From BRH-c25 sp035627615 (GTDB taxonomy: Bacteria > Bacillota > Clostridia > Lutisporales > Lutisporaceae): DNA of 64,000 bases. This document shows positions 34,801 through 43,339 of this stretch, one piece after another; the stretch's first letter is position 1, and the number at the start of each line of letters is the position of its first letter. The position numbers and the translations under genes were made by a program. The DNA lies in NCBI GenBank assembly GCA_035627615.1, contig DASPLL010000025.1, positions 62,001-126,000 of the forward strand. Reading direction: 5' to 3'. Below the pieces are notes generated by a model. It made no database searches. It was given only the letters and a program-made list of their open reading frames with translations, and had not been told where the DNA came from.

Positions 34801-35509
34801 GTCCGGCTTTCTCAGATATCCTAAGCAATACCCTGGTAATAAGCTTTATGAAATTTATTCTGCTATTCCCGTTTTTCGTGCTGTTTGCCATTCTGCTTAA
34901 TGAACTGCGGGTGGCGGGCTTCAGGAAATATGTGCAGGTAGTATCGTATATGCCTCACTTTTTATCATAGGTCGTTACGCAGGTATCTGGATTGCGGCAC
35001 TCTCACTGTCCAACGGCTCGGTGAACCAGCTGCTGAATATATTTAATCTGCCTTCCATTGATTTTATGACGGATATAACAAAGATACGCTGGATTCTGAT
35101 GTTTTCGGAGGCATGGAGGAGCATTGGATGGGATTCGATTTTCTACTTTACCACCATAATAGGTATTTCTCCCAGCCTGTATGAGGCTGCAGAGATAGAT
35201 GGCGCAAACCGTTTGAATATCATCAGGTATATAATTCTTCCTGCGCTTGTGACCCCTATGATCACGATGTTTATACTGAACCTGGGCTTTTTCCTTAATG
35301 CAGGCTTCGATCAGGTATTAAACTTTTCCAACGATGCAGTATTAAGCTCTATAGATATTCTTGATACCTACATATACCGTATTGGTATACAGAACGCCCA
35401 GTATTCATTGTCAACAGCTGTGAGCCTGATCAAAGGGATTGTCGGTGTATTCCTGGTACTGGCAACACACCTGGTTTCTAAAAAGGTTACAGGAAAGGGA
35501 ATGTGGTAG
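34790..35509 (+). pseudogene. LplB-type sugar ABC permease, broken
   Basis: 34790-34968 encodes PAFSDILSNTLVISF and VVSYMPHFLS in the frame of 34779, then a stop. From 34982 another frame continues with GIWIAALSLSNGSVNQLLNI and the permease EAA-type motif SLYEAAEIDGANRLNIIRYI to TAG 35509. The N-terminus is missing and a frameshift lies near 34968-34980 (usual family text is SWVV-GI). LplB-type permeases import oligosaccharides or related sugars. It cannot be functional as it stands. Confidence 0.85.
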
Positions 35510-35510
35510 T

Positions 35511-35590
35511 GGTGAAGAGGTATAAAAGATTCACCCTTGGTCAGATAATTCTTATGCTTATTCTGGGGGCAATCACATTTACTATGATCA
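35511..35590 (+). pseudogene. second sugar ABC permease (LplC type), N-terminal stub
   Basis: From GTG 35511 or 35514 the frame reads VVKRYKRFTLGQIILMLILG, AITFTMI, then turns into foreign sequence and stops at 35612. Only the first ~27 residues of a ~290-residue permease remain. It directly follows the LplB remnant, as expected for this transporter type. Confidence 0.7.
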
Positions 35591-35591
35591 T

Positions 35592-36065
35592 ACCGCCGCC
35601 AGTAATTTGAGAAGGGGGATACGCCCGCCGGAATCCGGAAAGTTCAGCACCTTCCATATGAGCGATGGTTCCGCAATGCGTATTGCACCTGTTGGAGTCA
35701 TTTGCGCTGGTGATCCTGAGCGTGCTGCTGCAATGGCGGAGATAGATGCTTCCATCAGTCATTATGCAGATGGTATCTGGGGCGCACAGGCTGTTGCGGC
35801 TGCTGTTTCCATAGCTATGGTCTACGGTACCATGGATGAAATAACCGCTGCAGCCATGAAGGTGATTCCAAAGGACTCATGGTTGTATGCATCAATGAAT
35901 ACAGCCTTTGAAATTGTGGATAAGGCAAATGGCTCCATAATTGACGCATGGATGCCGCTTCATGATACTCTGAGGGCAAGTACCTGGGCAACCACCGCAG
36001 AGGCTATTCCATCCGCCTTCGCATGTCTCAGGATGGCACATGGTGAATTCAAGAAGGACAAACGG
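35592..36065 (+). pseudogene. ADP-ribosylglycohydrolase family, internal fragment
   Basis: Reads NLRRGIRPPESGKFSTFHMS, GSAMRIAPVGVICAGDPERA and the metal/active-site-like STWATTAEAIPSAFACLRMA, all hallmarks of ADP-ribosylglycohydrolase (crystallin J1-like) proteins. The first part and the C-terminus are absent. It is fused upstream to the permease stub and downstream, in the same frame, to a ribokinase tail. The open frame 35607-36287 spans both pieces, so a 227-residue chimera could in principle be made, but no ribosome binding site is convincing. Confidence 0.85.
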
Positions 36066-36287
36066 GAATATCATGGAATCTTCAAAGGCCCTGTAGTTGA
36101 TACAACTGCCGCAGGAGATACCTTCACAGGATATTTTATAGCTTCTGTCGCAAAAGACATGGATATAAAGACTTCACTGAAATATTCAGCTGCTGCTGCA
36201 TCCATAGCCGTGTCCAGATTGGGAGCGGCATGTTCAATACCAGCCTTCCAGGAGGTTATTGATTTCATCGCGGCATATGACAGATAA
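36066..36287 (+). pseudogene. PfkB-family (ribokinase-like) sugar kinase, C-terminal remnant
   Basis: The fragment contains the catalytic PfkB signature VVDTTAAGDTFTGYFIAS and the tail SIAVSRLGAACSIPAFQEV. About the last 70 residues of a ~300-residue kinase remain, joined in frame to the ADP-ribosylglycohydrolase fragment at about 36060. Together the remnants suggest a lost operon for import and use of a ribosyl-type compound. Confidence 0.88.
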
Positions 36288-36290
36288 ATC

Positions 36291-36326
36291 AATGCCAGGC
36301 ATCCGGTTAAGCGGATGTCTGGCATT
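36291..36326. terminator. bidirectional hairpin between remnant and UvrC-like gene
   Basis: AATGCCAGGCATCCG (36291-36305) pairs with CGGATGTCTGGCATT (36312-36326) with one G-T pair. Confidence 0.75.
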
Positions 36327-36335
36327 AATAATGAT

Positions 36336-37424
36336 CTACTTTTGTACAAAGAACAGCTTATCAAGTGCTTTATCAAGCTTTTTACCATTTGAAGCAGTAA
36401 GCCATTTTTCCTGAATTATGACATGTCTGGAGCTGCTGGCTTTGCTGTTTAAGTAGCTGTATATTATCTGAGACTCATCTATTTCTCCTCTCCCGATTTC
36501 TACAGGATTGGCCAGAGGCTTTCTATTGAAGTAAGTGAGAATATCGGCTTTTAGAATTGATTTGATATTATCAAGATCATAGTCCTTTACTCCGAATTTT
36601 TCACTAAAAAGCACTCTGTTTCCCTTTATGAGGAAGACTTTAATGTTGTTACTACCGATATGTTCAAGTACAACTATATTTTTGTTCCCTTTTGTATATT
36701 CTACGACATTAGACTTGCCGACCAGACAGTTCACTGCGCTTATATAATCCCGATATTTGGCGGCGCTTTCAAAATCCAGCTTCTCTGAGGCATTCTTCAT
36801 ATTGTCTTCCATTGCTTCAATAATGCTTTTGTCTGTTCCACCAAGCAGTCCCGCTATTTTATCAATTATAGCAAGGTACTGCTCTTTGGGGGTACTATCC
36901 AGACATACACCGATACACAAGTCCAGTGAGTAATTCAGGCAGGGTGAAGTCTTCCGGGAGCCGCCCGGGCATAGTATGCGGCAGCATTCCTTTATACCCT
37001 GGAGGGCCTTTTCTACCGTATTCTTGTTCGTATACGGCCCAAAATAAAGATTTCTGCCGGATTGTCCGGCCTCCTCCGAGATTTCAACAGTAGGATACTT
37101 TTCATCATAGCTAATGCTTATATAGGAATAAGCATTAGGGTTCTTCAAGAGCCTGTTATAAAAGGGCTTGATCTGTCTTATCAATTTGCATTCCAGCATA
37201 AGGGCTTCAAATTCCGTATCGGTGAGCATATAATCAAAATCCTTCAGATTTTTGACCAATTTCACAACCTTGGGAGGATGTGCTTTTGAGTCTTGAAAAT
37301 ATGATCCAACCCTGCTTTTTAAATTTTTAGATTTCCCGACATAAATGATATTGTCAAGAGAATCCTTCATAAGATATACTCCCGGGCAAGAGGGGAGTTC
37401 TTTCACTTTTTCCTTTAGATCCAC
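36336..37424 (-). CDS. short UvrC-like GIY-YIG nuclease
   Basis: 362 residues from GTG 37424, chosen because GGAGG lies 7 bases upstream; the longer open frame runs into a dispersed repeat. Residues ~10-95 are a GIY-YIG domain (SCPGVYLMKDSLDNIIYVGK, SKNLKSRVGSYFQ); residues ~195-230 hold a UVR-like helix pair (MKNASEKLDFESAAKYRDYI) used to bind UvrB in UvrC. Full UvrC has about 600 residues, with an RNase H-like nuclease and HhH tail that are missing here. It resembles a UvrC paralogue or Cho-like 3'-incision nuclease. Confidence 0.82.
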   Translation of the reverse strand: MDLKEKVKELPSCPGVYLMKDSLDNIIYVGKSKNLKSRVGSYFQDSKAHPPKVVKLVKNLKDFDYMLTDTEFEALMLECKLIRQIKPFYNRLLKNPNAYSYISISYDEKYPTVEISEEAGQSGRNLYFGPYTNKNTVEKALQGIKECCRILCPGGSRKTSPCLNYSLDLCIGVCLDSTPKEQYLAIIDKIAGLLGGTDKSIIEAMEDNMKNASEKLDFESAAKYRDYISAVNCLVGKSNVVEYTKGNKNIVVLEHIGSNNIKVFLIKGNRVLFSEKFGVKDYDLDNIKSILKADILTYFNRKPLANPVEIGRGEIDESQIIYSYLNSKASSSRHVIIQEKWLTASNGKKLDKALDKLFFVQK

Positions 37425-37484
37425 GGGCTTTCCTCCATGAAAATACCATAACCGGATTTTTATACAGGCTGTCACAGGCATTGA

Positions 37485-37554
37485 TAGTGCCTCGTAATGT
37501 ATATCTCTACTTAAGCATGCGAGGCACTGAATCAAGGTTGTGTTTATAATCACT
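37485..37554 (+). repeat. 70-bp dispersed repeat, copy B
   Basis: TAGTGCCTCGTAATGTATAT at the left, GCATGCGAGGCACTGAATCA in the second half, then AGGTTGTGTTTATAATCACT. Aligns along its whole length with copies A and D; the central part differs (CTCTACTTAA instead of CCTTCTGGGG). It sits upstream of the UvrC-like gene. Confidence 0.9.
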
Positions 37555-37621
37555 TGCCACTATATTTTATCATAACTGCGGCAGAAGATACATTAGTTAT
37601 AATCAAGCCATTTTATGGAGC

Positions 37622-37843
37622 TATAAAATATTTTTATATGGCCTTTGGGGAAAGCTGCTTTCCCGCTATCCTGCAGCCGTGGTTTCCCCTTTTGCCCTGC
37701 TGGTTCCTGTGGTAGGTATGAGCAGGGCTGCTCTGTTTCTGGGAGAAGCCTTCACCCTGCATCATATGGCAGGAGCAATGCTTCTGATGACAGGCTTGGT
37801 GGTGAATGTCTTTGGAGGGAGCTTCATAAGAAAACAGGAATAG
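37622..37843 (+). pseudogene. EamA/DMT transporter, C-terminal remnant
   Basis: The frame from 37622 to TAG 37843 reads YGLWGKLLSRYPAAVVSPFA, LFLGEAFTLHHMAGAMLLMT, the last two helices of an EamA permease. No start codon or ribosome binding site, and about three quarters of the protein is missing. Confidence 0.8.
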
Positions 37844-38043
37844 TATACATATGAAATTGACAGGAGGCAGTATTAGTGGTTAAGGTTGTTGTAAAAAACT
37901 ATTCCGGCTAATTTGTAGTATTGTGTGAAATATTCTGAAAATTAGTGGATAAGATAATACTTATAATGTATAATTAAACTTAAATGTTATATTAATACAG
38001 GTTTCGTTAACTTTGTATTAGTAAATGAGATAGGAGTGATGTA

Positions 38044-38886
38044 ATGGCTAAAATCGCCATTGTCTCTGATTCTACCAGCGATCTGACATTAGAGACTATA
38101 GAAAAGTATAATATTAGAATTTTGCCGCTCAGAGTCATATATACCGATGGGGAATATAAAGACAGAATTGATATTACGCCTGAAGAAATATATTCAAGGT
38201 TCAAAGAGGAAATACCAACTACATCGCTACCTTCTCCCCAAGATACGACAGATCTTTTTAATCATTTAAAACAAGAGGGTTATACCCATGCAATAATAGT
38301 AACTATATCCAGTGGAATAAGTGGAACAATGAATATGATAAGAAACATAGCAGATAGCTTTGAGGGTATGATATTTGAAATAATTGATTCAAAGTCACTT
38401 ACTATGGGCGCCGGTTTTGCCATAATAGAGGGTGCCAAGGAGCTAGAGAAGGATAATGACTTTGAGAATACGATAAACAGAATAAAAGAAGTACTTAAGA
38501 ACACAAAGGTTTATTATGTGGTAAAAACACTGGAATATCTTAAAAAGGGCGGTAGGATCGGCAAGGTTGAAGGTACAATAGGAGAACTGCTGAATATCAA
38601 GCCGATTATATCTATAAATGAAGATGGTGTATACTATAGCTATAAAAAGATCAGAGGACGAAGCAGATCTATTGAGGAATTGCTTGACATAATAAAAGAA
38701 AAAGCAAAGGAAACACTGGTTAATATTGCCGTAGCTCATGGAGACGCTTATGATGAAGCACAAGAGTTATTAAAAAAAGTCAAACAGTTGAGAAATATAA
38801 AAGAAACAGTTTTCACTCAGATAAGTCCTGTACTGGTAGTGCATACGGGACCGGGGCTTATAGGCATAGTAGTTTCGGAAGCCTAG
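38044..38886 (+). CDS. DegV-family fatty-acid-binding protein
   Basis: 280 residues, standard for DegV. IAIVSDSTSDLTLETIEKYN at the start, TTSLPSPQDT (lipid head-group region), ISSGISGTMN, SKSLTMGAGF, and VVHTGPGLIGIVV at the end. Such proteins bind fatty acids and act as the FakB subunit that presents them to the kinase FakA; no fakA is in the window. Weak ribosome binding site (ATAGGAGTG). Confidence 0.95.
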   Translation: MAKIAIVSDSTSDLTLETIEKYNIRILPLRVIYTDGEYKDRIDITPEEIYSRFKEEIPTTSLPSPQDTTDLFNHLKQEGYTHAIIVTISSGISGTMNMIRNIADSFEGMIFEIIDSKSLTMGAGFAIIEGAKELEKDNDFENTINRIKEVLKNTKVYYVVKTLEYLKKGGRIGKVEGTIGELLNIKPIISINEDGVYYSYKKIRGRSRSIEELLDIIKEKAKETLVNIAVAHGDAYDEAQELLKKVKQLRNIKETVFTQISPVLVVHTGPGLIGIVVSEA

Positions 38887-38909
38887 TTGTTTTTTACATT
38901 ACAATTATC

Positions 38910-38948
38910 AATGCCAGATATAAAGTTACGAACTTTACATCTGGCATT
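38910..38948 (+). terminator. terminator after degV
   Basis: AATGCCAGAT (38910-38919) pairs with ATCTGGCATT (38939-38948); the loop contains a second short stem AAAGT/ACTTT. A weak T-rich tail follows. Confidence 0.7.
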
Positions 38949-39076
38949 GTATTTATCTAATATACATCTGATATCTTAATCAGCTGTTGGTCAGCGTATT
39001 CTATATAGTTTTACCGGGTAAGACTATTTCCTCTAAATAAACGATGAAAACAAACACCATAAACACCAGAATATGG

Positions 39077-39128
39077 TTGAATTGCGAACATATGTTTGCT
39101 ATAATAGTCATATGCCATGGTATGGCAT
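39077..39128 (+). promoter_or_regulatory. promoter of MFS gene with palindrome at the start site
   Basis: In the 390-base gene-free region 38887-39277: TTGAAT (39077-39082), 17-bp spacer, TATAAT (39100-39105). The palindrome ATGCCAT-GGT-ATGGCAT (39112-39128) covers the expected transcription start and could be an operator. Nothing else recognised between 39129 and the ribosome binding site GAGGGGG at 39262. Confidence 0.7.
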
Positions 39129-39277
39129 TTCAAGAGGAGTGTTCATAGTGAAATCCAGCTGCGGCAATAAGTGACGGGATCTCATATTGCAAAAATAGAA
39201 CTATTATGATTTGCGGTGTAAAACCCTATGTGGCAATATTTCCATTATAGGTTTCCGTTTTGAGGGGGTTAAATAGA

Positions 39278-40519
39278 GTGAGTTATTTTAGTACGTATAA
39301 GGGACTTCCCAAAAGCATCTATACCATATTTTTAGCACAGATAATCAACCGCTTCGGTGACTTTGTCGTACCGTTTCTGAGCCTTTTCCTGGTCAAGAAG
39401 CTAGGACTCAGCTATCAAAGTGCAGGAATTGCAGCAATGCTGACTTCGCTGGCGTCAATTCCCGGCTCTTTTACCGGCGGAAAAATTGCAGACCATTTCG
39501 GACGCAAAAAAGCCTACGCGTTGTTCCAGCTGAGTGCGGCTATTTGTTTGTTTTTCTGTGCATTTATTAAAAACTCCACAGTAATAATTGGTCTTATCTG
39601 CATGTCTTCGTTTTTCAATGGAGGGGTACGTCCGATAATATCAGCTATTATCACGGATGTTCTGCCTGTAGAAAAGAGGCAGGCGGGATTCTCACTGTCC
39701 TATTTGGGGATCAACCTGGGAGTGTCGCTGGGACCGCTGGTCGCAGGCTTCCTTTTCAATCATTATATACCTCTCATATTTGTTGGTGATGCAATAACCT
39801 CATTTATTGCAGTCGCGTTGGTTCTGATAAATATTCAGGAGACTATGCCGGACTATTCCGATAACAAGAGTGTCAGCAAGGAAGAAAAGAGCGATGAGGG
39901 CAATGTGTTCTCAGTTTTGCTGAGAAGACCCAAGATCCTTGTCTTTCTGATAATCAACACTGTTCTGAGTATTGTCTATACACAGCATAATTTCTCACTT
40001 CCCATGATGCTGGACAATGTTTTCGGCAGCAGCGGCGCGGGTAATTATGGAATCATCATGAGTACCAATGCGGTTACGGTAATAACAATGACAATGGCCG
40101 TAACCCATTTAACAAGGAAATGGAAGCCTTTAGGTTCGATTACCATGTCGGGGCTGCTGTACTCCATAGGCTTTGGGATGATCACCTTCATACATTCCCT
40201 GCCGCTGTATATCCTGTCGACGTTAATCTGGACTATCGGTGAGATCATGATTGTAACAAACTTCGGAGTGTTTATAGCAAATAATACTCCACAGAACTAC
40301 AGGGCCAGGTTCAATGCGGTATCGTCCCTGAGCTGGGCCATTGGGGCTGCTGCCGGTACATCACTGATAGGACGGTACATGGACTACTTTGGAGTGAAGG
40401 CCGTATGGCCAATGGTCTTTTTCCTGGGGCTTCTGGGTTCAGCCGGTATGTTTCTGCTAAAACTCCGGACAGAGAATAATGTGAGTGCGGATATGCGGCA
40501 AAACAGTGTTTCTGAATAG
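39278..40519 (+). CDS. MFS transporter
   Basis: 413 residues from GTG 39278, chosen for the GAGGGGG 9 bases upstream. Twelve predicted helices; the conserved loop GGKIADHFGRKKAYALF follows helix 2, and a cytoplasmic middle loop (SDNKSVSKEEKSDEG) separates two halves. Drug/metabolite efflux of the DHA1-like type is likely. No regulator gene adjacent; a palindrome at its promoter suggests control from elsewhere. Confidence 0.9.
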   Translation: MSYFSTYKGLPKSIYTIFLAQIINRFGDFVVPFLSLFLVKKLGLSYQSAGIAAMLTSLASIPGSFTGGKIADHFGRKKAYALFQLSAAICLFFCAFIKNSTVIIGLICMSSFFNGGVRPIISAIITDVLPVEKRQAGFSLSYLGINLGVSLGPLVAGFLFNHYIPLIFVGDAITSFIAVALVLINIQETMPDYSDNKSVSKEEKSDEGNVFSVLLRRPKILVFLIINTVLSIVYTQHNFSLPMMLDNVFGSSGAGNYGIIMSTNAVTVITMTMAVTHLTRKWKPLGSITMSGLLYSIGFGMITFIHSLPLYILSTLIWTIGEIMIVTNFGVFIANNTPQNYRARFNAVSSLSWAIGAAAGTSLIGRYMDYFGVKAVWPMVFFLGLLGSAGMFLLKLRTENNVSADMRQNSVSE

Positions 40520-40550
40520 AAAACGACCGTTGGATATGAAGCTATGACAA

Positions 40551-40590
40551 TAGTGCCTCGCATACTTTTTTTAGAGCATGTGAGGCACTA
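40551..40590. repeat. dispersed repeat, short copy C
   Basis: TAGTGCCTCGCATACTTTTT on the left and its near-complement GCATGTGAGGCACTA on the right. It keeps only the palindrome of the 70-bp repeat family without the AAGGTTGTGATTATTAACAC tail. Between two convergent genes it can also act as a terminator. Confidence 0.7.
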
Positions 40591-40608
40591 GATATGGCAG
40601 TTATTCAA

Positions 40609-42030
40609 TTAATATGCATATTCCTCCATGTAGTGAAGTACCAGTCTGACTACCTCTTCAAGCCGGTCTCCGCTTATATCCTCTATTGTGTCATGGGGGC
40701 TGTGATAACCGTTTGCATAATCCGGATGAATTATCAACACTGAAGGTACGCCAAGTTCTGCAAAGCTCACATGATCGCTGCCGCCGGTGAAGCTTGTATA
40801 ATAATCTATACCAAGCTCCTCTGAATATCTGGACAGATCATCCATTGGAGCGTTCATATCCTTACCGCTGACCGGTGCTCTGGCAAGCATCAGCTTCACA
40901 TCTGCAGAGGCACCGACCATATCAAGATTTATCATGACAGCTTTACCCAATGAAAAAAGCGGATGACTTGTGAAATGGCTAGATCCCAGGAAGCCGCTGG
41001 ATTCCCCGTTGAATCCTATAAACGCGATGGGTCTTTTTGGCGCTATCGGATTCTCTTTAATTATTCTTGCGATTTCCAGCATCGCAGCTGGCCCTGAGGC
41101 ATTGTCCAGGGCTCCTGCATTGTATGTGCCGTCCATGTTGTCCCCAACATGGTCAAAATGTGCGCCTATTACAATATAGCTATATTCGTATTCAGGGTCG
41201 GTACCGGGAATAATGCCTACAACATTTGCCGCATCTACATAGGTAAGTGGGGTAGCCTGACTTTTAAAACTGACCTTCATACCTTTCTTTTCAGCTTCAG
41301 CCAGCTTGGCAAAAGCATTGCTTTCTGTGAAAATGAATGGATTATAATAGGGCTGCCGCCAGGACTCCTGAAACGGGGTGACCCTTAGATACTTCAAGCC
41401 TTGTGCATTGTTTGACAGGTCAAATTCACAAATAACTGCGCTGGCATTACATTTGACCGACAGATCGGTGGGGAAATCAGGTTTGCCGGCAAGCCAGCCG
41501 AACTTTGAGGGTATCAGTAATATTTTGCCCTTAAGATCAATGTCCTTTTCGGAAAGCATATCGGCTCTTTCAAGCAGGAATAATGGAGCTGTAATGCTGA
41601 CCTCAGTTGTCTGGCTGGACAGCCTGCGAATTACAAAATCATCAACATAATCAAAATCGGAAGCTACCTTTCCGGCTCCATCCACTATTTGAAGTACCGG
41701 TTTTTCCTTCAGCAGGATCACACCCTGCTTGTAATATTGTTTGTAACCTTTGATTCCTGATGGATTCTTCAATCCGAGCTTAATAAAGTTATTTTCAATA
41801 TAATCCTCTGCTAAACGGTTTCCTTCGGTGCCCACCATTCTTCCCTTGTATTTATCAGAAGTAAGCTCTTCAATATGCTTCAGCATTTCGTCTTGCCGGA
41901 TGTCCGCTGTTTTCAGATCAGCCGTAGTTTCCTTGACGGCTTGCTCAGCGTTTTCCTGCATGCAGCCGCCCAAAATGCTTGCGGTCAATATCAGGATCAA
42001 AAATATGCTATTTGATTTTCTGATATGCAT
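40609..42030 (-). CDS. M28-family aminopeptidase lipoprotein
   Basis: 473 residues. Signal peptide with lipobox LGGC (cysteine ~23) anchors it outside the membrane. A PA-like domain (residues ~130-260) precedes an M28 zinc peptidase domain: GAHFDHVG (first metal histidine), GALDNASGPAAMLEIAR (bridging aspartate), NGESSGFLGS (catalytic glutamate), NLDMVGAS and GYHSPHDT (last metal ligand). Probably removes N-terminal residues from extracellular peptides. Stands alone. Confidence 0.92.
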   Translation of the reverse strand: MHIRKSNSIFLILILTASILGGCMQENAEQAVKETTADLKTADIRQDEMLKHIEELTSDKYKGRMVGTEGNRLAEDYIENNFIKLGLKNPSGIKGYKQYYKQGVILLKEKPVLQIVDGAGKVASDFDYVDDFVIRRLSSQTTEVSITAPLFLLERADMLSEKDIDLKGKILLIPSKFGWLAGKPDFPTDLSVKCNASAVICEFDLSNNAQGLKYLRVTPFQESWRQPYYNPFIFTESNAFAKLAEAEKKGMKVSFKSQATPLTYVDAANVVGIIPGTDPEYEYSYIVIGAHFDHVGDNMDGTYNAGALDNASGPAAMLEIARIIKENPIAPKRPIAFIGFNGESSGFLGSSHFTSHPLFSLGKAVMINLDMVGASADVKLMLARAPVSGKDMNAPMDDLSRYSEELGIDYYTSFTGGSDHVSFAELGVPSVLIIHPDYANGYHSPHDTIEDISGDRLEEVVRLVLHYMEEYAY

Positions 42031-42187
42031 GAATGTCTTATCCTCCTTACATATATCTATACTGTTTCATTGTAGCATAAGCTGCCAAAAATGGTAAATA
42101 AATAATTTGGCCGATTAATACACTATTCAAACCTGCAGCAGGAATAGTATAATGGGTTTAGGGCTGCAAGCATAAGGGGGAGAAGCA

Positions 42188-42949
42188 ATGGGCAACAAAA
42201 TTTGTAAAAGTAATGCTGCGGAGTGCAATGCATTTTTAAAATGTCTCAAGGTCTGGAGTGACAGTTATAATACCCGGAAGGAAAAGTGGATGGATTTTAT
42301 CGGGGATGACCTGAATGTTATAATGAAAAAGGAAGATGATAACTATGTAGGAATGATTCAGTATGTGCCTATTGAATACAGCATTGCGGAAGGCAAGAAC
42401 ATGTACTTCATTCATTGCATATGGGTGAATGGTTATAATGAGGCCTTCGGACCCAAACAGAGAAAAGGCTATGGTACCGAGCTGCTTCAAAAAGCGATTG
42501 AGGATGTCAGGTCCAGGGGTGCCGATGCCATTGTTGCCTGGACATATAAGGATGATGACTGGCTGCCGGCAAGCTGGTATGAAAGGCAGGATTTTGAACT
42601 TATTGATACTGAGCTGTACTATGAATTACTATGGATGCCATTTAAGGATGCAGAACCTCCCAGGCTGTTCAGGAGAAAGCCGTTTCCCCAGTTTGAAAAA
42701 CCAACTGTCTCTTTGTTTGTTAACGGTTGGTGTCCATCATGCAACAAGCTGCACGACATAGCCCTGGGGATAGCCGGAGAATATGGGGATAAGATCGATA
42801 TTGTCGAATACGATACTACTGATAGAGAAGTATTCTTGAAATATGGAATAATGGACGGAATTTTTGTAAACGATAAAGAAATTATTTTTCTGGGAAAGCC
42901 GATAGATGACGAGATGAGAGCAGCAATAGACAATCTGCTTGTGAAATAG
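42188..42949 (+). CDS. GNAT acetyltransferase fused to a thioredoxin-like domain (YoaP type)
   Basis: 253 residues. N-terminal GNAT fold (residues ~35-150) with the acetyl-CoA loop FGPKQRKGYGTELLQKAIED; C-terminal ~85 residues are thioredoxin/glutaredoxin-like with the redox motif CPSC in SLFVNGWCPSCNKLHDIALG. The build is that of B. subtilis YoaP, whose role is not well defined. Excellent ribosome binding site AAGGGGGAG. Start ATG 42188. Confidence 0.85.
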   Translation: MGNKICKSNAAECNAFLKCLKVWSDSYNTRKEKWMDFIGDDLNVIMKKEDDNYVGMIQYVPIEYSIAEGKNMYFIHCIWVNGYNEAFGPKQRKGYGTELLQKAIEDVRSRGADAIVAWTYKDDDWLPASWYERQDFELIDTELYYELLWMPFKDAEPPRLFRRKPFPQFEKPTVSLFVNGWCPSCNKLHDIALGIAGEYGDKIDIVEYDTTDREVFLKYGIMDGIFVNDKEIIFLGKPIDDEMRAAIDNLLVK

Positions 42950-42971
42950 TACATTAAAAATACGAGATTAT

Positions 42972-42996
42972 TATGGACGTCCAGCAGGCGTCCATA
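42972..42996 (+). terminator. hairpin after GNAT-thioredoxin gene
   Basis: TATGGACG - 9-base loop - CGTCCATA followed by TTTC. Weak T-run. Confidence 0.5.
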
Positions 42997-43007
42997 TTTC
43001 ATAGTAA

Positions 43008-43216
43008 AGATGCGAGATTCGAGATACGAGATGCGAGGAGTGCTCAGGTATTCCTTATGGGTCCAGAAACAGGTAACAGGCCACACACGGATGTTACAGG
43101 TCGGGACACAGGTATCTCGTGTAAATTCCGTATTTTTCCGAAGGAAATCCGTTTTACCCGTACCAATACCTATAAGGAATACCCAAGCTTCCCTCGAATC
43201 TCGCATCTCGCATCTG
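43008..43216. repeat. heptad-armed inverted repeat, copy 1
   Basis: In the 390-base gene-free stretch 42950-43339. The left arm (43008-43036) is a run of GATNCGA heptads: GATGCGA, GATTCGA, GATACGA, GATGCGA. The right arm (43192-43216) is the complement: TCGAATC, TCGCATC, TCGCATC. Inside lies a second inverted pair, GGTATTCCTTAT (43047-43058) and ATAAGGAATACC (43172-43183), around a central ~110 bases not found in copy 2. See copy 2 at 59031-59137. Confidence 0.92.
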
Positions 43217-43339
43217 TAATATTCTTAAGAAAGCTGTAAGATTTATATCAGGTATTTCGTTAAATTTACCTGCTAATATTTTTCTCAAGGCAGGTGATAT
43301 GTATGAGTGATATTAAAAAAGCTATGGAGGGCAGACCTT

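Noticed and set aside
35607..36287. A genuine ADP-ribosylglycohydrolase-kinase fusion enzyme
   Set aside because: Both parts are truncated well inside their domains (no N-terminal half of either), and the locus is surrounded by other truncated genes, so a deletion chimera is far more likely.
37425..37553. N-terminal extension of the UvrC-like protein to 37553
   Set aside because: The extra 43 codons are encoded by dispersed repeat B, and a GTG with a good ribosome binding site exists at 37424.
43008..43216. CRISPR array
   Set aside because: The heptads are adjacent, without unique spacers, and are arranged as two complementary arms, not as direct repeats.
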